Counted from the stretch's first letter, positions 1 to 8,228 are shown. The stretch: DNA of 9,922 bases from an uncultured Collinsella sp. (GCA_900541665.1 UQKV01000066.1:1-9922); one strand, 5' to 3'. The notes: generated by a model from the sequence alone, not told the origin. Numbers and translations are program-made.

Positions 1-11
1 CTTGGGGGTTC

Positions 12-55
12 AAAAGGGGGATATTCTCTTTCGTGAAAGAGAATATCCCCCTTTT
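12..55. terminator. Bidirectional rho-independent terminator
   Basis: A perfect 21-bp inverted repeat (12-32 with 35-55) has a GGGGGATATTC / GAATATCCCCC stem and runs of four A and four T at its ends, so either strand gives a stem followed by a short U-tract. It lies 39 bp beyond the stop codon of the minus-strand helicase and probably ends that transcript. It may also stop transcripts entering from the left. Confidence 0.8.
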
Positions 56-62
56 ATTCGCT

Positions 63-81
63 CCCCTGCACGGTGCAGGGG
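63..81 (-). other. Small GC-rich hairpin after helicase stop
   Basis: CCCCTGCAC and GTGCAGGGG (63-71 and 73-81) form a 9-bp perfect palindrome around one base; in RNA the innermost pairs must open to form a loop. It sits between the helicase stop codon and the longer terminator. No U-tract follows it directly, so it may be a 3'-end stabilising or accessory hairpin. Confidence 0.45.
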
Positions 82-93
82 CATAAAGCTCTG

Positions 94-1434
<1,341 letters not shown>

Positions 1435-1716
1435 ATGTTGTTGTTCCTTATCTGCACGCACAATGGGCACGGCATGCGGCCGCGCGGGCGTGCTTGGTAG
1501 TGCGCTAATACATACAAAAACAGGTGCGCACAGAGAGGACGTTGCTCAGCACGCTGGCGATCGCTTTGGCAGCCCTATCACGCGCCGTCCAGACGCAGCA
1601 GCTCTAAGCGATGGAGCAGATTCGCCGCCGGTTAGTATACCCGTACTCCGTATGCCCCCACGTAAACCACAGATGACGAGGCGGATGAGGCGGGCTCGAG
1701 GTGGACCCGGCCGATT
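1435..1716. other. Helicase leader / divergent spacer
   Basis: I see no convincing gene here on either strand. On the minus strand this would be the helicase 5' leader, about 190 nt if the candidate -10 at 1634-1639 is real. Long leaders are common for cold-induced DEAD-box helicases, but I found no clear riboswitch or cold-shock box. Confidence 0.4.
1634..1639 (-). promoter_or_regulatory. Possible -10 box for the helicase gene
   Basis: TATACT on the minus strand matches the sigma-70 -10 box in 5 of 6 positions. No good -35 is seen 16-18 nt upstream; TTTACG lies 21 nt away. The position would give a leader of about 190 nt. The evidence is weak. Confidence 0.3.
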
Positions 1717-1854
1717 GCCTCAATCTGTAACATCTACAGGGCAAATCTTCCTCTACGTGTAACAGATCGAGACAAACGGTCAACACGGTTCACAAACGTC
1801 TCAATCTGTAACGGCTGCGGAGCAAAACCGGCCCCAAATGTTACAGAACAAGAC
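1717..1854. repeat. Left array: two 57-bp inverted-repeat units
   Basis: Unit 1 spans 1717-1773 (arms 1717-1732 and 1758-1773). Unit 2 spans 1798-1854 (arms 1798-1813 and 1839-1854). Each unit is a 16-bp arm, a 25-bp centre and the inverted arm, 57 bp in all; the starts are 81 bp apart. The arms match the consensus GTCTCRATCTGTAACA with one to three changes. Arms are conserved while the centres and the 24-bp spacer differ. The family is the same as at 5294-5590. The array lies between the divergent helicase and FHA genes, its right edge 66 bp before the candidate FHA -10 box. Its function is unknown. Confidence 0.9.
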
Positions 1855-1920
1855 AGAGGGGGATTTCCGTTCAGTCCAACCAAAATCTCTCGGTCTTCCT
1901 GCAATTTCGAACATGTGGCC

Positions 1921-1926
1921 TATAAT
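1921..1926 (+). promoter_or_regulatory. Candidate -10 box for the FHA-kinase pair
   Basis: A perfect TATAAT is followed by an AT-rich stretch. No good -35 lies 17 nt upstream (CCTGCA at 1898-1903 is poor), so the promoter may depend on an activator. A start near 1933 would give a leader of about 100 nt before the GTG at 2034. Confidence 0.45.
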
Positions 1927-2020
1927 GTTGCTTTGGTTACGCTATATATTGCGCAGCCATTTAATACGTCGCCCACCGGGGGCCATTAATTCCTATCGCC
2001 ATATTGGCTAGGAAGCAATC

Positions 2021-2028
2021 AAAGGAGG
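2021..2028 (+). promoter_or_regulatory. Strong ribosome binding site that sets a GTG start
   Basis: AAAGGAGG is a near-perfect Shine-Dalgarno sequence five bases before GTG at 2034. It lies inside the longer frame that could open at TTG 2004, so it argues clearly for GTG as the true start. Confidence 0.85.
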
Positions 2029-2033
2029 TATCC

Positions 2034-2996
2034 GTGGCAGCAGAGACGCCTTGCTCGGTCCTCTATAACGATATTCGCTCGTTCGGCGGTCTTAAACATC
2101 TCGAGATCGCCCGAATGCTCATCAATGGAAACTCTTATCTCGGCAGTACTCTGCTCGAGAAATGCTCTTCCAACCGCTCGTATCTCACCCGTTACATCGT
2201 CCATCGCAAGCCTGACCAGTGCGCGCCCTCCATCTACAGCGACTTTACCGTCACCACGCTCAACCTTTCCTCGGCAATCTGCAGCAAGCTCGGCGGCGGC
2301 GAGTCCGCCTATCGGGCAATCGCCGAGCACTATCGCGGTCCGGCCGCCAACGAAATGATGTCGGCTCTCGCCAGCTACAAGCTGGACAGCCGCCTATATG
2401 CAAATGCCCTCAATCGCATCGACAACTTTGACGGCAATGCCGTGCGCGAGAAAAGCACGCTTTACCTTATGCTCTTTGTGGCAACGGGGGCGCTCGCCGA
2501 TCCCGTTCAGGGCGTGGCCACCGTCGAGCGCTTTTGCGACAGCAAGACGGGCGGGCACTTTGGCACCACCGAAACTACCGTCGGACGTGGCTTTATGAGC
2601 AGCCTGGAGCAGCCGCGCACCGTCGCCCCCAACCTCGGTCTGCTCAGAACCCATGCCGACAACTACGCCGACATGCAAATCCATCCCCTCACACGCGATC
2701 CGCGCGGCACCGTGATTGGTTCTTTGCCCAAAACCTCGCCCAGTATCACCGATGTGGGCGCCGACGCATCGCGCGAGCATCTTCGCATTTGGCTTGAGGG
2801 TGAGCACTGGTACGCCCAGGGCCTTGGATCGACCAACGGCACGGTACTCGAATCGGGTGCAGGCGACGGCGATATTGTGATTGAGCCGCCGCGCGACCAA
2901 CGCGAGCCCGGCAAGATCTATCCCCCAGTGGAAATCGAAAACAGCGACAGGCTCCATCTGGGTCTCTACACGACATTCCTTGTCATTGTGGACTAG
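2034..2996 (+). CDS. FHA-domain protein, probable partner of adjacent kinase
   Basis: This is a 320-aa soluble protein with no signal peptide or membrane segment. Residues 1 to about 215 match no domain I recognise. Residues about 220-320 form a forkhead-associated (FHA) domain, a phosphothreonine-peptide binding fold: VIGS (227-230), SREH (246-249), GSTNGT (265-270) and a final hydrophobic strand, LYTTFLVIV. The usual Gly-Arg pair of the first motif, whose Arg contacts phosphate, is Gly-Ser here, so binding may be altered. The start is GTG because AAAGGAGG lies 5 nt upstream. The kinase gene follows 171 bp downstream on the same strand, as FHA proteins often accompany Ser/Thr kinases. The inferred role is an adaptor that recognises a phosphorylated site on the kinase or a substrate. 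The domain call is firm and the role is inference. Confidence 0.85.
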   Translation: MAAETPCSVLYNDIRSFGGLKHLEIARMLINGNSYLGSTLLEKCSSNRSYLTRYIVHRKPDQCAPSIYSDFTVTTLNLSSAICSKLGGGESAYRAIAEHYRGPAANEMMSALASYKLDSRLYANALNRIDNFDGNAVREKSTLYLMLFVATGALADPVQGVATVERFCDSKTGGHFGTTETTVGRGFMSSLEQPRTVAPNLGLLRTHADNYADMQIHPLTRDPRGTVIGSLPKTSPSITDVGADASREHLRIWLEGEHWYAQGLGSTNGTVLESGAGDGDIVIEPPRDQREPGKIYPPVEIENSDRLHLGLYTTFLVIVD

Positions 2997-3012
2997 CACG
3001 GACAGCGATCGG

Positions 3013-3033
3013 AAGACGGTCGCCGTCCGTCTT
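3013..3033 (+). other. Short hairpin after FHA gene
   Basis: AAGACGG (3013-3019) and CCGTCTT (3027-3033) form a 7-bp stem with a 7-nt loop, 16 bp after the FHA stop codon. The bases after it are only partly T-rich, so at most it would be a weak or partial terminator between the FHA and kinase genes. Confidence 0.35.
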
Positions 3034-3074
3034 ATGTCTTCTGCCTTCTGCGTCGTAAACGACAATGCTCAGCG

Positions 3075-3135
3075 GTATACGTGGGCAGTGCGACTATCAT
3101 GGTACTTTACCGATATCCGCACTGCTCGCGTATAC
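3075..3135. repeat. 61-bp imperfect inverted repeat between FHA and kinase genes
   Basis: The 18-bp arms 3075-3092 and 3118-3135 (starting GTATACG, ending CAGTGCG) match at 16 of 18 positions around a 25-bp centre. It ends 32 bp before the kinase ATG. Its sequence is unrelated to the GTCTCRATCTGTAACA family, although the centre has the same length. It could be an operator, an mRNA processing hairpin or a mobile palindromic repeat. Confidence 0.7.
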
Positions 3136-3167
3136 GTGCGGCAACCCATGCCAGACAAAGGAACGCC

Positions 3168-5252
3168 ATGGATACTACCGATAGCGCCTATGGCGACAAA
3201 CTCGTCCGTCTCGATACGTTCGATACCGCCGTGGCGGTCGACCCCAGCGCCGAGGACGACGCCAAACGCCGGTTTATGACACTTATTCTCCAGACGGCCC
3301 ACCGCAACAACGGCAACATCGGGCACGTGCTGCGCGCGACCAACACGAGCGGCGAGGTCTTTGCCGTCAAGCTGCTCAAGGACAACGTCATTCTCTCTGG
3401 CCAAGCCCCCGACCGCTCCGCCGAGCAATCGGCCGCGCACCTGGCCAACACCGCTGCGCTGTTTGAGGAGTACCGTCATCTGTGTACCGTCTCGCACCTG
3501 CGCGGATTTCCGCGCGTCTATGGCTACGGATCGTGCGAGGATGACCCGCTCATCCTCATGGAGTGGGTCGAGGGCACCTCGCTCAAGCAGGCGCTGCCCC
3601 TGCTTCCGCACGACGCCTCGGGCGGGCTGACCACCCAGATGGTCGCCGCCGTCGGAAACGCCGTGCTTCGTGCGCTCTTGATGACCCAAGGCCTCGTGAA
3701 TCCGGTCATCCATCGCGACCTGTCGCCTGCCAATATCATGTTCCGCACCACCGGCCGAACGCTCGAGCAGCAGATTGCTGATTGCTCCTTTGACCCCTGC
3801 CTCATCGACATGGGCTCCGCGACCATGGCTCTCGGCGACGACACGATCACCCGGCGCGCCGACATCTGGCGCTTTGCCACGCCCGCATACGCCGCGCCCG
3901 AGATGCTCACGCAGGATATCGAAGGCATCGCGGCCCTTCGCCGTTCGCCGGCAATCGACGTCTATGCGCTTTCGAGCATTCTGTACCAGCTCTACAGCGG
4001 TCGCAAACCGTTTGACTTTGAGTCGACGGACGCCGCTGCAACCGGCTCGTTCTATCTCGTAAAGACCAAGACCAAGCCGGCACCGCTCGAGCCGCGCTGC
4101 GAGGGCGATGAAGCGCTCGTCCAAATCATCATGAAGGGTCTCTCAGTCGAGCAGTGCGATCGTCCCACCGAGCAGCAGATGCTCGAGGTGCTCTCGGCAT
4201 ACCTCACCGATGCCGAATCCGAGGGCCGCGAAGGCACAGGAGACGAGGCCGCGATTGATATCGATTCTGGCACGCACCTTAAGGTCGACGTCGCCGGCGA
4301 GCGCGCACGAGAGATCCTGAATCAGGCCCGTCACGATGCCATGACCCGCCGCCGCTTTATTATCGGCGGCGCTATCGCAGCCGTTGCGGGGCTCAGCGTT
4401 ATCGGGGCGGCAACCCATGGCTTTGGCATCCCCGACTACCTTGACGGCATCCGCGGTTCACTTGACGACTACACCTGGGATCAGCTGCAGGAGATTTCGC
4501 TCAAGATTAAGGCCGCCGAGACCCGTAGCGAGGCACGCGAGATTGCCAAGCGCTATCACCTGCTCGATGCCGATGGGCATATCCCCTATCCGTGTACCAA
4601 GCGTGTCACGCTCACCAACGGGCTGCAGGTTGGCGCGCAGCTTGTGGGCATCCGCCACGATGAGCTTCTGGACGGGACGGGCAAGGCCGGACTGACGTTT
4701 ATGTTCGATGCGGGTATTGCCGAGCGCAACGCTGCGGCTGAACCGCCGAGCGCCGGCTGGGCAGATTGCGAGCTGCGGGAATGGCTCAACGGCGACGGCC
4801 TTAAGCTGCTGCCCAACGAGTTGCGCGCACTCATTAAAGGGGTCAAGAAGGTCTCGAACAATGTGGGCGCCGCCAACAGCGCATCGTGCCTGAGCGAGTT
4901 GCCCGCAACCCTTTGGCTGCCCGCCATGGTCGAGCTGTGCGGTACGCAACCGCCCGATTCGTTTACCGAGGACTATCACTACCTGGCAGACATCTGCAAC
5001 GGCGAGGGCAAGGAGTATCAGCTCTTCCGCGAGCTCAAGGTGAGCCCGTATTCCACGAACGAGACGATGGTCCGCCAGTGGAAGGGCAAGGACACCTGTT
5101 GGTGGGAGCGCACGGTGAGCCCCGACACATCGGAGAGCGAAGGCACGCTCTATATGAACCGCGTGGGACACGACGGCGACGTCTTTACGTACGCAACGCC
5201 TGCGGAAAAGCCAAACAAGCTAACCTGTGTGATCCCCGGATTTTGCATCTAG
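3168..5252 (+). CDS. Receptor-type Ser/Thr protein kinase with DUF6273-like outer domain
   Basis: A 694-aa membrane kinase. The cytoplasmic kinase domain (about 45-370) has a glycine-loop-like G49-N-I-G52-H-V54, the ATP-binding lysine K68 in AVK, HRDLSPAN (182-189) with catalytic D184, metal-binding D214 in DMG (usually DFG), and APE (243-245). HRDLSP replaces the usual HRDLKP. One TM segment (about 397-417) follows TRRRF, which resembles a twin-arginine motif. The outer region (about 418-694) has features of DUF6273: AGWADCELREWLN, a LP..LR..IK..KKVSNN stretch and WLPAMVELCG. It also carries eight cysteines. It probably senses an outside or cell-wall cue and phosphorylates proteins on Ser/Thr. 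ATG 3168 is chosen because AAAGGA lies 5 nt upstream. The longer frame from 3081 runs through the inverted repeat and lacks a ribosome site. Kinase call firm, DUF6273 likely, ligand unknown. Confidence 0.9.
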   Translation: MDTTDSAYGDKLVRLDTFDTAVAVDPSAEDDAKRRFMTLILQTAHRNNGNIGHVLRATNTSGEVFAVKLLKDNVILSGQAPDRSAEQSAAHLANTAALFEEYRHLCTVSHLRGFPRVYGYGSCEDDPLILMEWVEGTSLKQALPLLPHDASGGLTTQMVAAVGNAVLRALLMTQGLVNPVIHRDLSPANIMFRTTGRTLEQQIADCSFDPCLIDMGSATMALGDDTITRRADIWRFATPAYAAPEMLTQDIEGIAALRRSPAIDVYALSSILYQLYSGRKPFDFESTDAAATGSFYLVKTKTKPAPLEPRCEGDEALVQIIMKGLSVEQCDRPTEQQMLEVLSAYLTDAESEGREGTGDEAAIDIDSGTHLKVDVAGERAREILNQARHDAMTRRRFIIGGAIAAVAGLSVIGAATHGFGIPDYLDGIRGSLDDYTWDQLQEISLKIKAAETRSEAREIAKRYHLLDADGHIPYPCTKRVTLTNGLQVGAQLVGIRHDELLDGTGKAGLTFMFDAGIAERNAAAEPPSAGWADCELREWLNGDGLKLLPNELRALIKGVKKVSNNVGAANSASCLSELPATLWLPAMVELCGTQPPDSFTEDYHYLADICNGEGKEYQLFRELKVSPYSTNETMVRQWKGKDTCWWERTVSPDTSESEGTLYMNRVGHDGDVFTYATPAEKPNKLTCVIPGFCI

Positions 5253-5293
5253 GCGGCGGACGTCTTGCCGTGACGGGACCCCTCCCGGCAATT

Positions 5294-5590
5294 GTCTCGA
5301 TCTGTAACACTAGCTCGGCAGATACAGGTCTAGTTGTTACAGAACGAGACAAACCCCAACCCCGCGAGACAACATCTCAATCTGTAACAGTAAGCGGTCA
5401 AAAACCTCTCTAGATGTTACAGATCAAGACATTAAGTTTCCTGCCAACTGTTTGTCTCGATCTGTAACAAATACTCGGTAAAACGGGGTCTAGTTGTTAC
5501 AGATCGAGACGTTAGTTTTCGGCCGAAATGTTTGTCTAAATCTGTAACAGCTATGGTTCAAAAACCGGTCCAGACGTTACAGATTGAGAT
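5294..5590. repeat. Right array: four 57-bp inverted-repeat units, exact 80-bp period
   Basis: Units lie at 5294-5350, 5374-5430, 5454-5510 and 5534-5590. Each is a 16-bp arm, a 25-bp centre and an inverted 16-bp arm, with 23-bp spacers, so starts are exactly 80 bp apart. The third unit has perfect arms (GTCTCGATCTGTAACA and its complement). The others have one to several mismatches, mainly in the outer half; TCTGTAAC is kept in all eight arms. Centres share a loose pattern (CGGT, AAAA, GGTCTAG) but differ. A degenerate extra half-site may lie at 5623-5637 (ACCCTCATCTGTAAT). The array fills most of the gap between the kinase stop and the copA promoter. It contains no gene that I can support. 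Confidence 0.93.
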
Positions 5591-5663
5591 GTTTGGCAAA
5601 GACGACCGCCGATTGAGCAGCCACCCTCATCTGTAATGAAAAGTCATACATTCCAACTACTAC

Positions 5664-5694
5664 TAGACACCCCCAGGGGGTATGGGTGTATAGT
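5664..5694 (+). promoter_or_regulatory. copA promoter
   Basis: TAGACA (5664-5669, 5 of 6 to the -35 consensus) and TATAGT (5689-5694, 5 of 6 to the -10) are separated by 19 bp, longer than the optimal 17. The spacer is filled by the copper operator. A start near 5701 would give a leader of about 40 nt before the copA ATG. Confidence 0.65.
5667..5689. promoter_or_regulatory. Probable CsoR copper operator
   Basis: Nested dyads ACACCC...GGGTGT (5667-5672, 5684-5689) and CCCCC-A-GGGGG (5670-5680) are followed by TATGGG. The GGGGGTATGG part resembles known CsoR operators of copZA promoters. The site lies exactly between -35 and -10, so bound apo-CsoR would block RNA polymerase and Cu(I) would relieve this. 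The csoR gene at the end of the cluster supports the call. A MerR/CueR-type regulator is the alternative, since the 19-bp spacer is typical of that family, but no such gene is in the window. Confidence 0.7.
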
Positions 5695-5741
5695 ATCGGC
5701 AGGTTAACAATTCCAATACCGAACCACAGAAAGGAGAAGCC

Positions 5742-8081
5742 ATGGCTCAAGATAAATTCGATGTGGGCGGCATGACGTGCGCCGCCTGCCAGGCGCACGT
5801 GGACCGTGCCGTGAGCAAACTCGACGGCGTCCAAAGCGTCGCGGTCAATCTGCTCGCCGGCTCTATGCTGGTGGACTACGACCCTGCGCAGGTCTCCCCC
5901 GACGACATCTGCACCGCTGTCGACCGCGCGGGCTACTCGGCCTCGCCCATCAGCACGGGCACCGACGCTGTCCAAAGCGGAAGTGCGCAAGCCAGGTCCG
6001 GCGCCGCCCATATGGAGTCGCCGACCAAAAAGTTGGAGGCCGCCGCCTCTGCCATGCGCACCCGCCTCATCGTCTCGATCGTATTCCTCATCCCACTGTT
6101 CTACATAGGCATGGGGCACATGCTCGGTTGGCCACTGCCCGGCGTCTTCATCGACCACACCCACAGCATGACGCTCGCGCTCACCGAGCTCGTCCTGCTC
6201 ATTCCCATCGTCTACGTCAACGACGCGTACTTTATCAACGGGTTTAAATCGCTCGCGCACGGCGCGCCCACCATGGACGCCCTCATCGCCGTCGGCGCCA
6301 CCGCGTCCATTGCCTGGTCGCTCTACGCCGTGTTTATCATGGCCGACCAGCTGGCCGCGGGCCAGGTCCACGAGGCTATGATGACGGGCATGGACAACCT
6401 ATATTTTGAGAGCGCCGGTACGATCCTGTCGCTCGTCACTGTGGGCAAATACCTCGAGACGCGCAGCAAGTCCAAGACCGGCGGCGCCATCGAGGCGCTC
6501 ATCGACCTGGCGCCCAAGACCGCGACCGTCGTGGCAGAGGACGGCACCGAAACCGCCGTCGATGTCGACGCCATCCTTCCCGGCCAGGTCCTGCGCGTGC
6601 GCCCCGGCGAGTCCATCCCCGTCGATGGCGTGGTGCTCGAAGGCAGCTCGGCCGTGGACGAGAGCGCGCTCACCGGCGAGTCTATCCCCGTGGAAAAGAC
6701 CACCGGCGCCACCGTCAACGCCGCCACCGTCAACCGCACCGGTTCGTTTACCTTCCGCGCTACGCGTGTGGGCGCCGACACGTCGCTCGCCAAGATTATC
6801 CAGCTCGTCGAGGACGCCAACGCCACCAAGGCGCCCATCGCCCGCATGGCCGACAAGGTCGCCGGCGTGTTCGTGCCCGTGGTGTTCGCAATCTCTGCCG
6901 TAACTTTCGTGGCGTGGATGGTGCTGACCGGAAGCATCAACGAAGCGCTCACCTCCGCCGTCGCCGTGCTGGTGATCAGCTGCCCGTGCGCGCTGGGTCT
7001 GGCCACACCCGTCGCCATTATGGTCGGCACCGGCAAGGGCGCCGAGATGGGCATTCTGTTCAAGAGCGCCGAGGCGCTGGAGAATCTGCGCAGCGTGGGC
7101 ACCGTGGTGCTCGACAAGACGGGCACCGTCACCCGCGGCAAGCCGGCTGTGACCGATATCACGGTAGCCACGCGCGCTGACGGCTCGCCCGCCATGAGCG
7201 AAAAGGCGCTGCTCAAGCTGGCCGCCGCGCTGGAGCGCTCGAGCGAGCACCCGCTGGCCGAGGCGATTATGGCCGAGTGCGAAGCGCGCGGAATTGTCGC
7301 GCGCATGGTCGAGGACTTTGCCGCCGTGCCCGGACGAGGCGTTACGGCACGCGAGGGGCAGAATGTCATCGCAGCCGGCAACGTGCGCCTGATGAACGAG
7401 CTGGGCGCGGAGGTGCCCGCCGGTCTTGCCGAGCAGTTCGCTACCGAGGGCAAAACGCCGCTGTTCTTTGCCAAGAACGGTGAGCTTGTCGGCACCATTG
7501 CCGTGGCCGACGAGGTCAAGGAGACGAGTGCCGCCGCCATCTCCGCGCTGCGCAAGCTCGGGGTCGATGTGCGCATGCTCACCGGCGACAACCGCGTGAC
7601 GGCCGAGGCCATCGCCCGCCGCGTGGGGCTGAGCAGCGATCAGGTCATCGCCGACGTCCTCCCCGCCGACAAGGAGCGCCACGTGCGCGAACTGCAGGAT
7701 GCGGACGGCAAGGTCGCCATGGTGGGCGACGGCATCAACGACTCCCCCGCCCTGGCGCGCGCCGACGTGGGCCTTGCCATCGGCACAGGCGCCGACATCG
7801 CCAAGGAGGGCGCCGACGTGGTACTCATGCGCAGCGATCTCATGGACGTTGCGCGCGCCATCGAGCTTTCGCGCGCCACGATCCGCAACATCAAGCAGGA
7901 CCTGTTCTGGGCGCTGTTCTACAACGGCATCGGCATTCCGCTGGCGGCAGGCGTGTTCTTCCCCCTCACCGGTTGGCAGCTCTCGCCGATGTTCGGCGCC
8001 GCGGCCATGAGCCTGTCGAGCGTGTGCGTTGTTTCCAACGCTCTGCGCTTAAAATCCTTTAAGCCAAAAGTGGCAAAATAG
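5742..8081 (+). CDS. copA: Copper-exporting P1B-type ATPase CopA
   Basis: A 779-aa inner-membrane pump that exports Cu(I) from the cytoplasm using ATP. One N-terminal heavy-metal-binding domain carries GMTCAAC (C13, C16). Membrane segments start near residue 108. TGES (311-314) is the actuator motif, CPC (414-416) the intramembrane Cu site, DKTGT (D458) the phosphorylation site, HP (503-504) the P1B nucleotide-binding motif, and TGD (614-616) and GDGIND (662-667) the hinge motifs. The last TM pair has YNGIGIP and MSLSS, typical of the Cu(I)-specific P1B-1 group. Length is normal for one metal-binding domain and no motif is missing. AAGGAG lies 5 nt before the ATG. It is the first gene of a cluster with copZ and csoR and is preceded by a CsoR-like operator. 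Confidence 0.97.
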   Translation: MAQDKFDVGGMTCAACQAHVDRAVSKLDGVQSVAVNLLAGSMLVDYDPAQVSPDDICTAVDRAGYSASPISTGTDAVQSGSAQARSGAAHMESPTKKLEAAASAMRTRLIVSIVFLIPLFYIGMGHMLGWPLPGVFIDHTHSMTLALTELVLLIPIVYVNDAYFINGFKSLAHGAPTMDALIAVGATASIAWSLYAVFIMADQLAAGQVHEAMMTGMDNLYFESAGTILSLVTVGKYLETRSKSKTGGAIEALIDLAPKTATVVAEDGTETAVDVDAILPGQVLRVRPGESIPVDGVVLEGSSAVDESALTGESIPVEKTTGATVNAATVNRTGSFTFRATRVGADTSLAKIIQLVEDANATKAPIARMADKVAGVFVPVVFAISAVTFVAWMVLTGSINEALTSAVAVLVISCPCALGLATPVAIMVGTGKGAEMGILFKSAEALENLRSVGTVVLDKTGTVTRGKPAVTDITVATRADGSPAMSEKALLKLAAALERSSEHPLAEAIMAECEARGIVARMVEDFAAVPGRGVTAREGQNVIAAGNVRLMNELGAEVPAGLAEQFATEGKTPLFFAKNGELVGTIAVADEVKETSAAAISALRKLGVDVRMLTGDNRVTAEAIARRVGLSSDQVIADVLPADKERHVRELQDADGKVAMVGDGINDSPALARADVGLAIGTGADIAKEGADVVLMRSDLMDVARAIELSRATIRNIKQDLFWALFYNGIGIPLAAGVFFPLTGWQLSPMFGAAAMSLSSVCVVSNALRLKSFKPKVAK

Positions 8082-8110
8082 GCTCACCATTAAGTCCATT
8101 TAGAACGGGT

Positions 8111-8203
8111 TTTCCAGGTGCCCGAGATTGACCTGAAAGAGGAGCGACGCGTACTTTGGTACGCGAGCGACGGCTTGAAGGTCAAGGTCGGGTGCCTGGG
8201 AAA
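8111..8203. repeat. 93-bp imperfect palindrome between copA and copZ
   Basis: The arms start TTTCCAGGTGCCCGAG and end GGTCGGGTGCCTGGGAAA. They pair along nearly their whole length with one bulge, some G-T pairs and internal mismatches, up to an apical perfect stem CGCGTAC / GTACGCG (8148-8154, 8159-8165) with a TTTG loop. It starts 30 bp after the copA stop and ends 25 bp before copZ. No U-tract follows, so it is not a standard terminator. It could be a processing or stabilising hairpin, or a mobile palindromic repeat. Confidence 0.8.
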
Positions 8204-8228
8204 GCCGACACAACAGAGAGGAATACCC

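Noticed and set aside
5265..5291. Terminator directly after the kinase gene
   Set aside because: TTGCCG/CGGCAA and CGGGA/TCCCG can pair but compete with each other, and no T-run follows.
5294..5590. CRISPR array
   Set aside because: The repeats are paired inverted arms in alternating orientation, not direct repeats; the 80-bp period is too long and no cas gene is present.
5294..5590. Integron attC sites
   Set aside because: Length and palindromic form are similar, but the arms lack the RYYYAAC / GTTRRRY core pattern and there are no cassette-like genes between units.
6323..7682. Two long minus-strand frames inside copA
   Set aside because: They overlap each other and the copA core motifs, have low-complexity translations and no ribosome sites; both are shadows of copA.
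8118..8228. N-terminal extension of CopZ
   Set aside because: The extra 37 codons are the palindrome read through; AGAGAGGA sits just before ATG 8229 and the HMA domain starts there.
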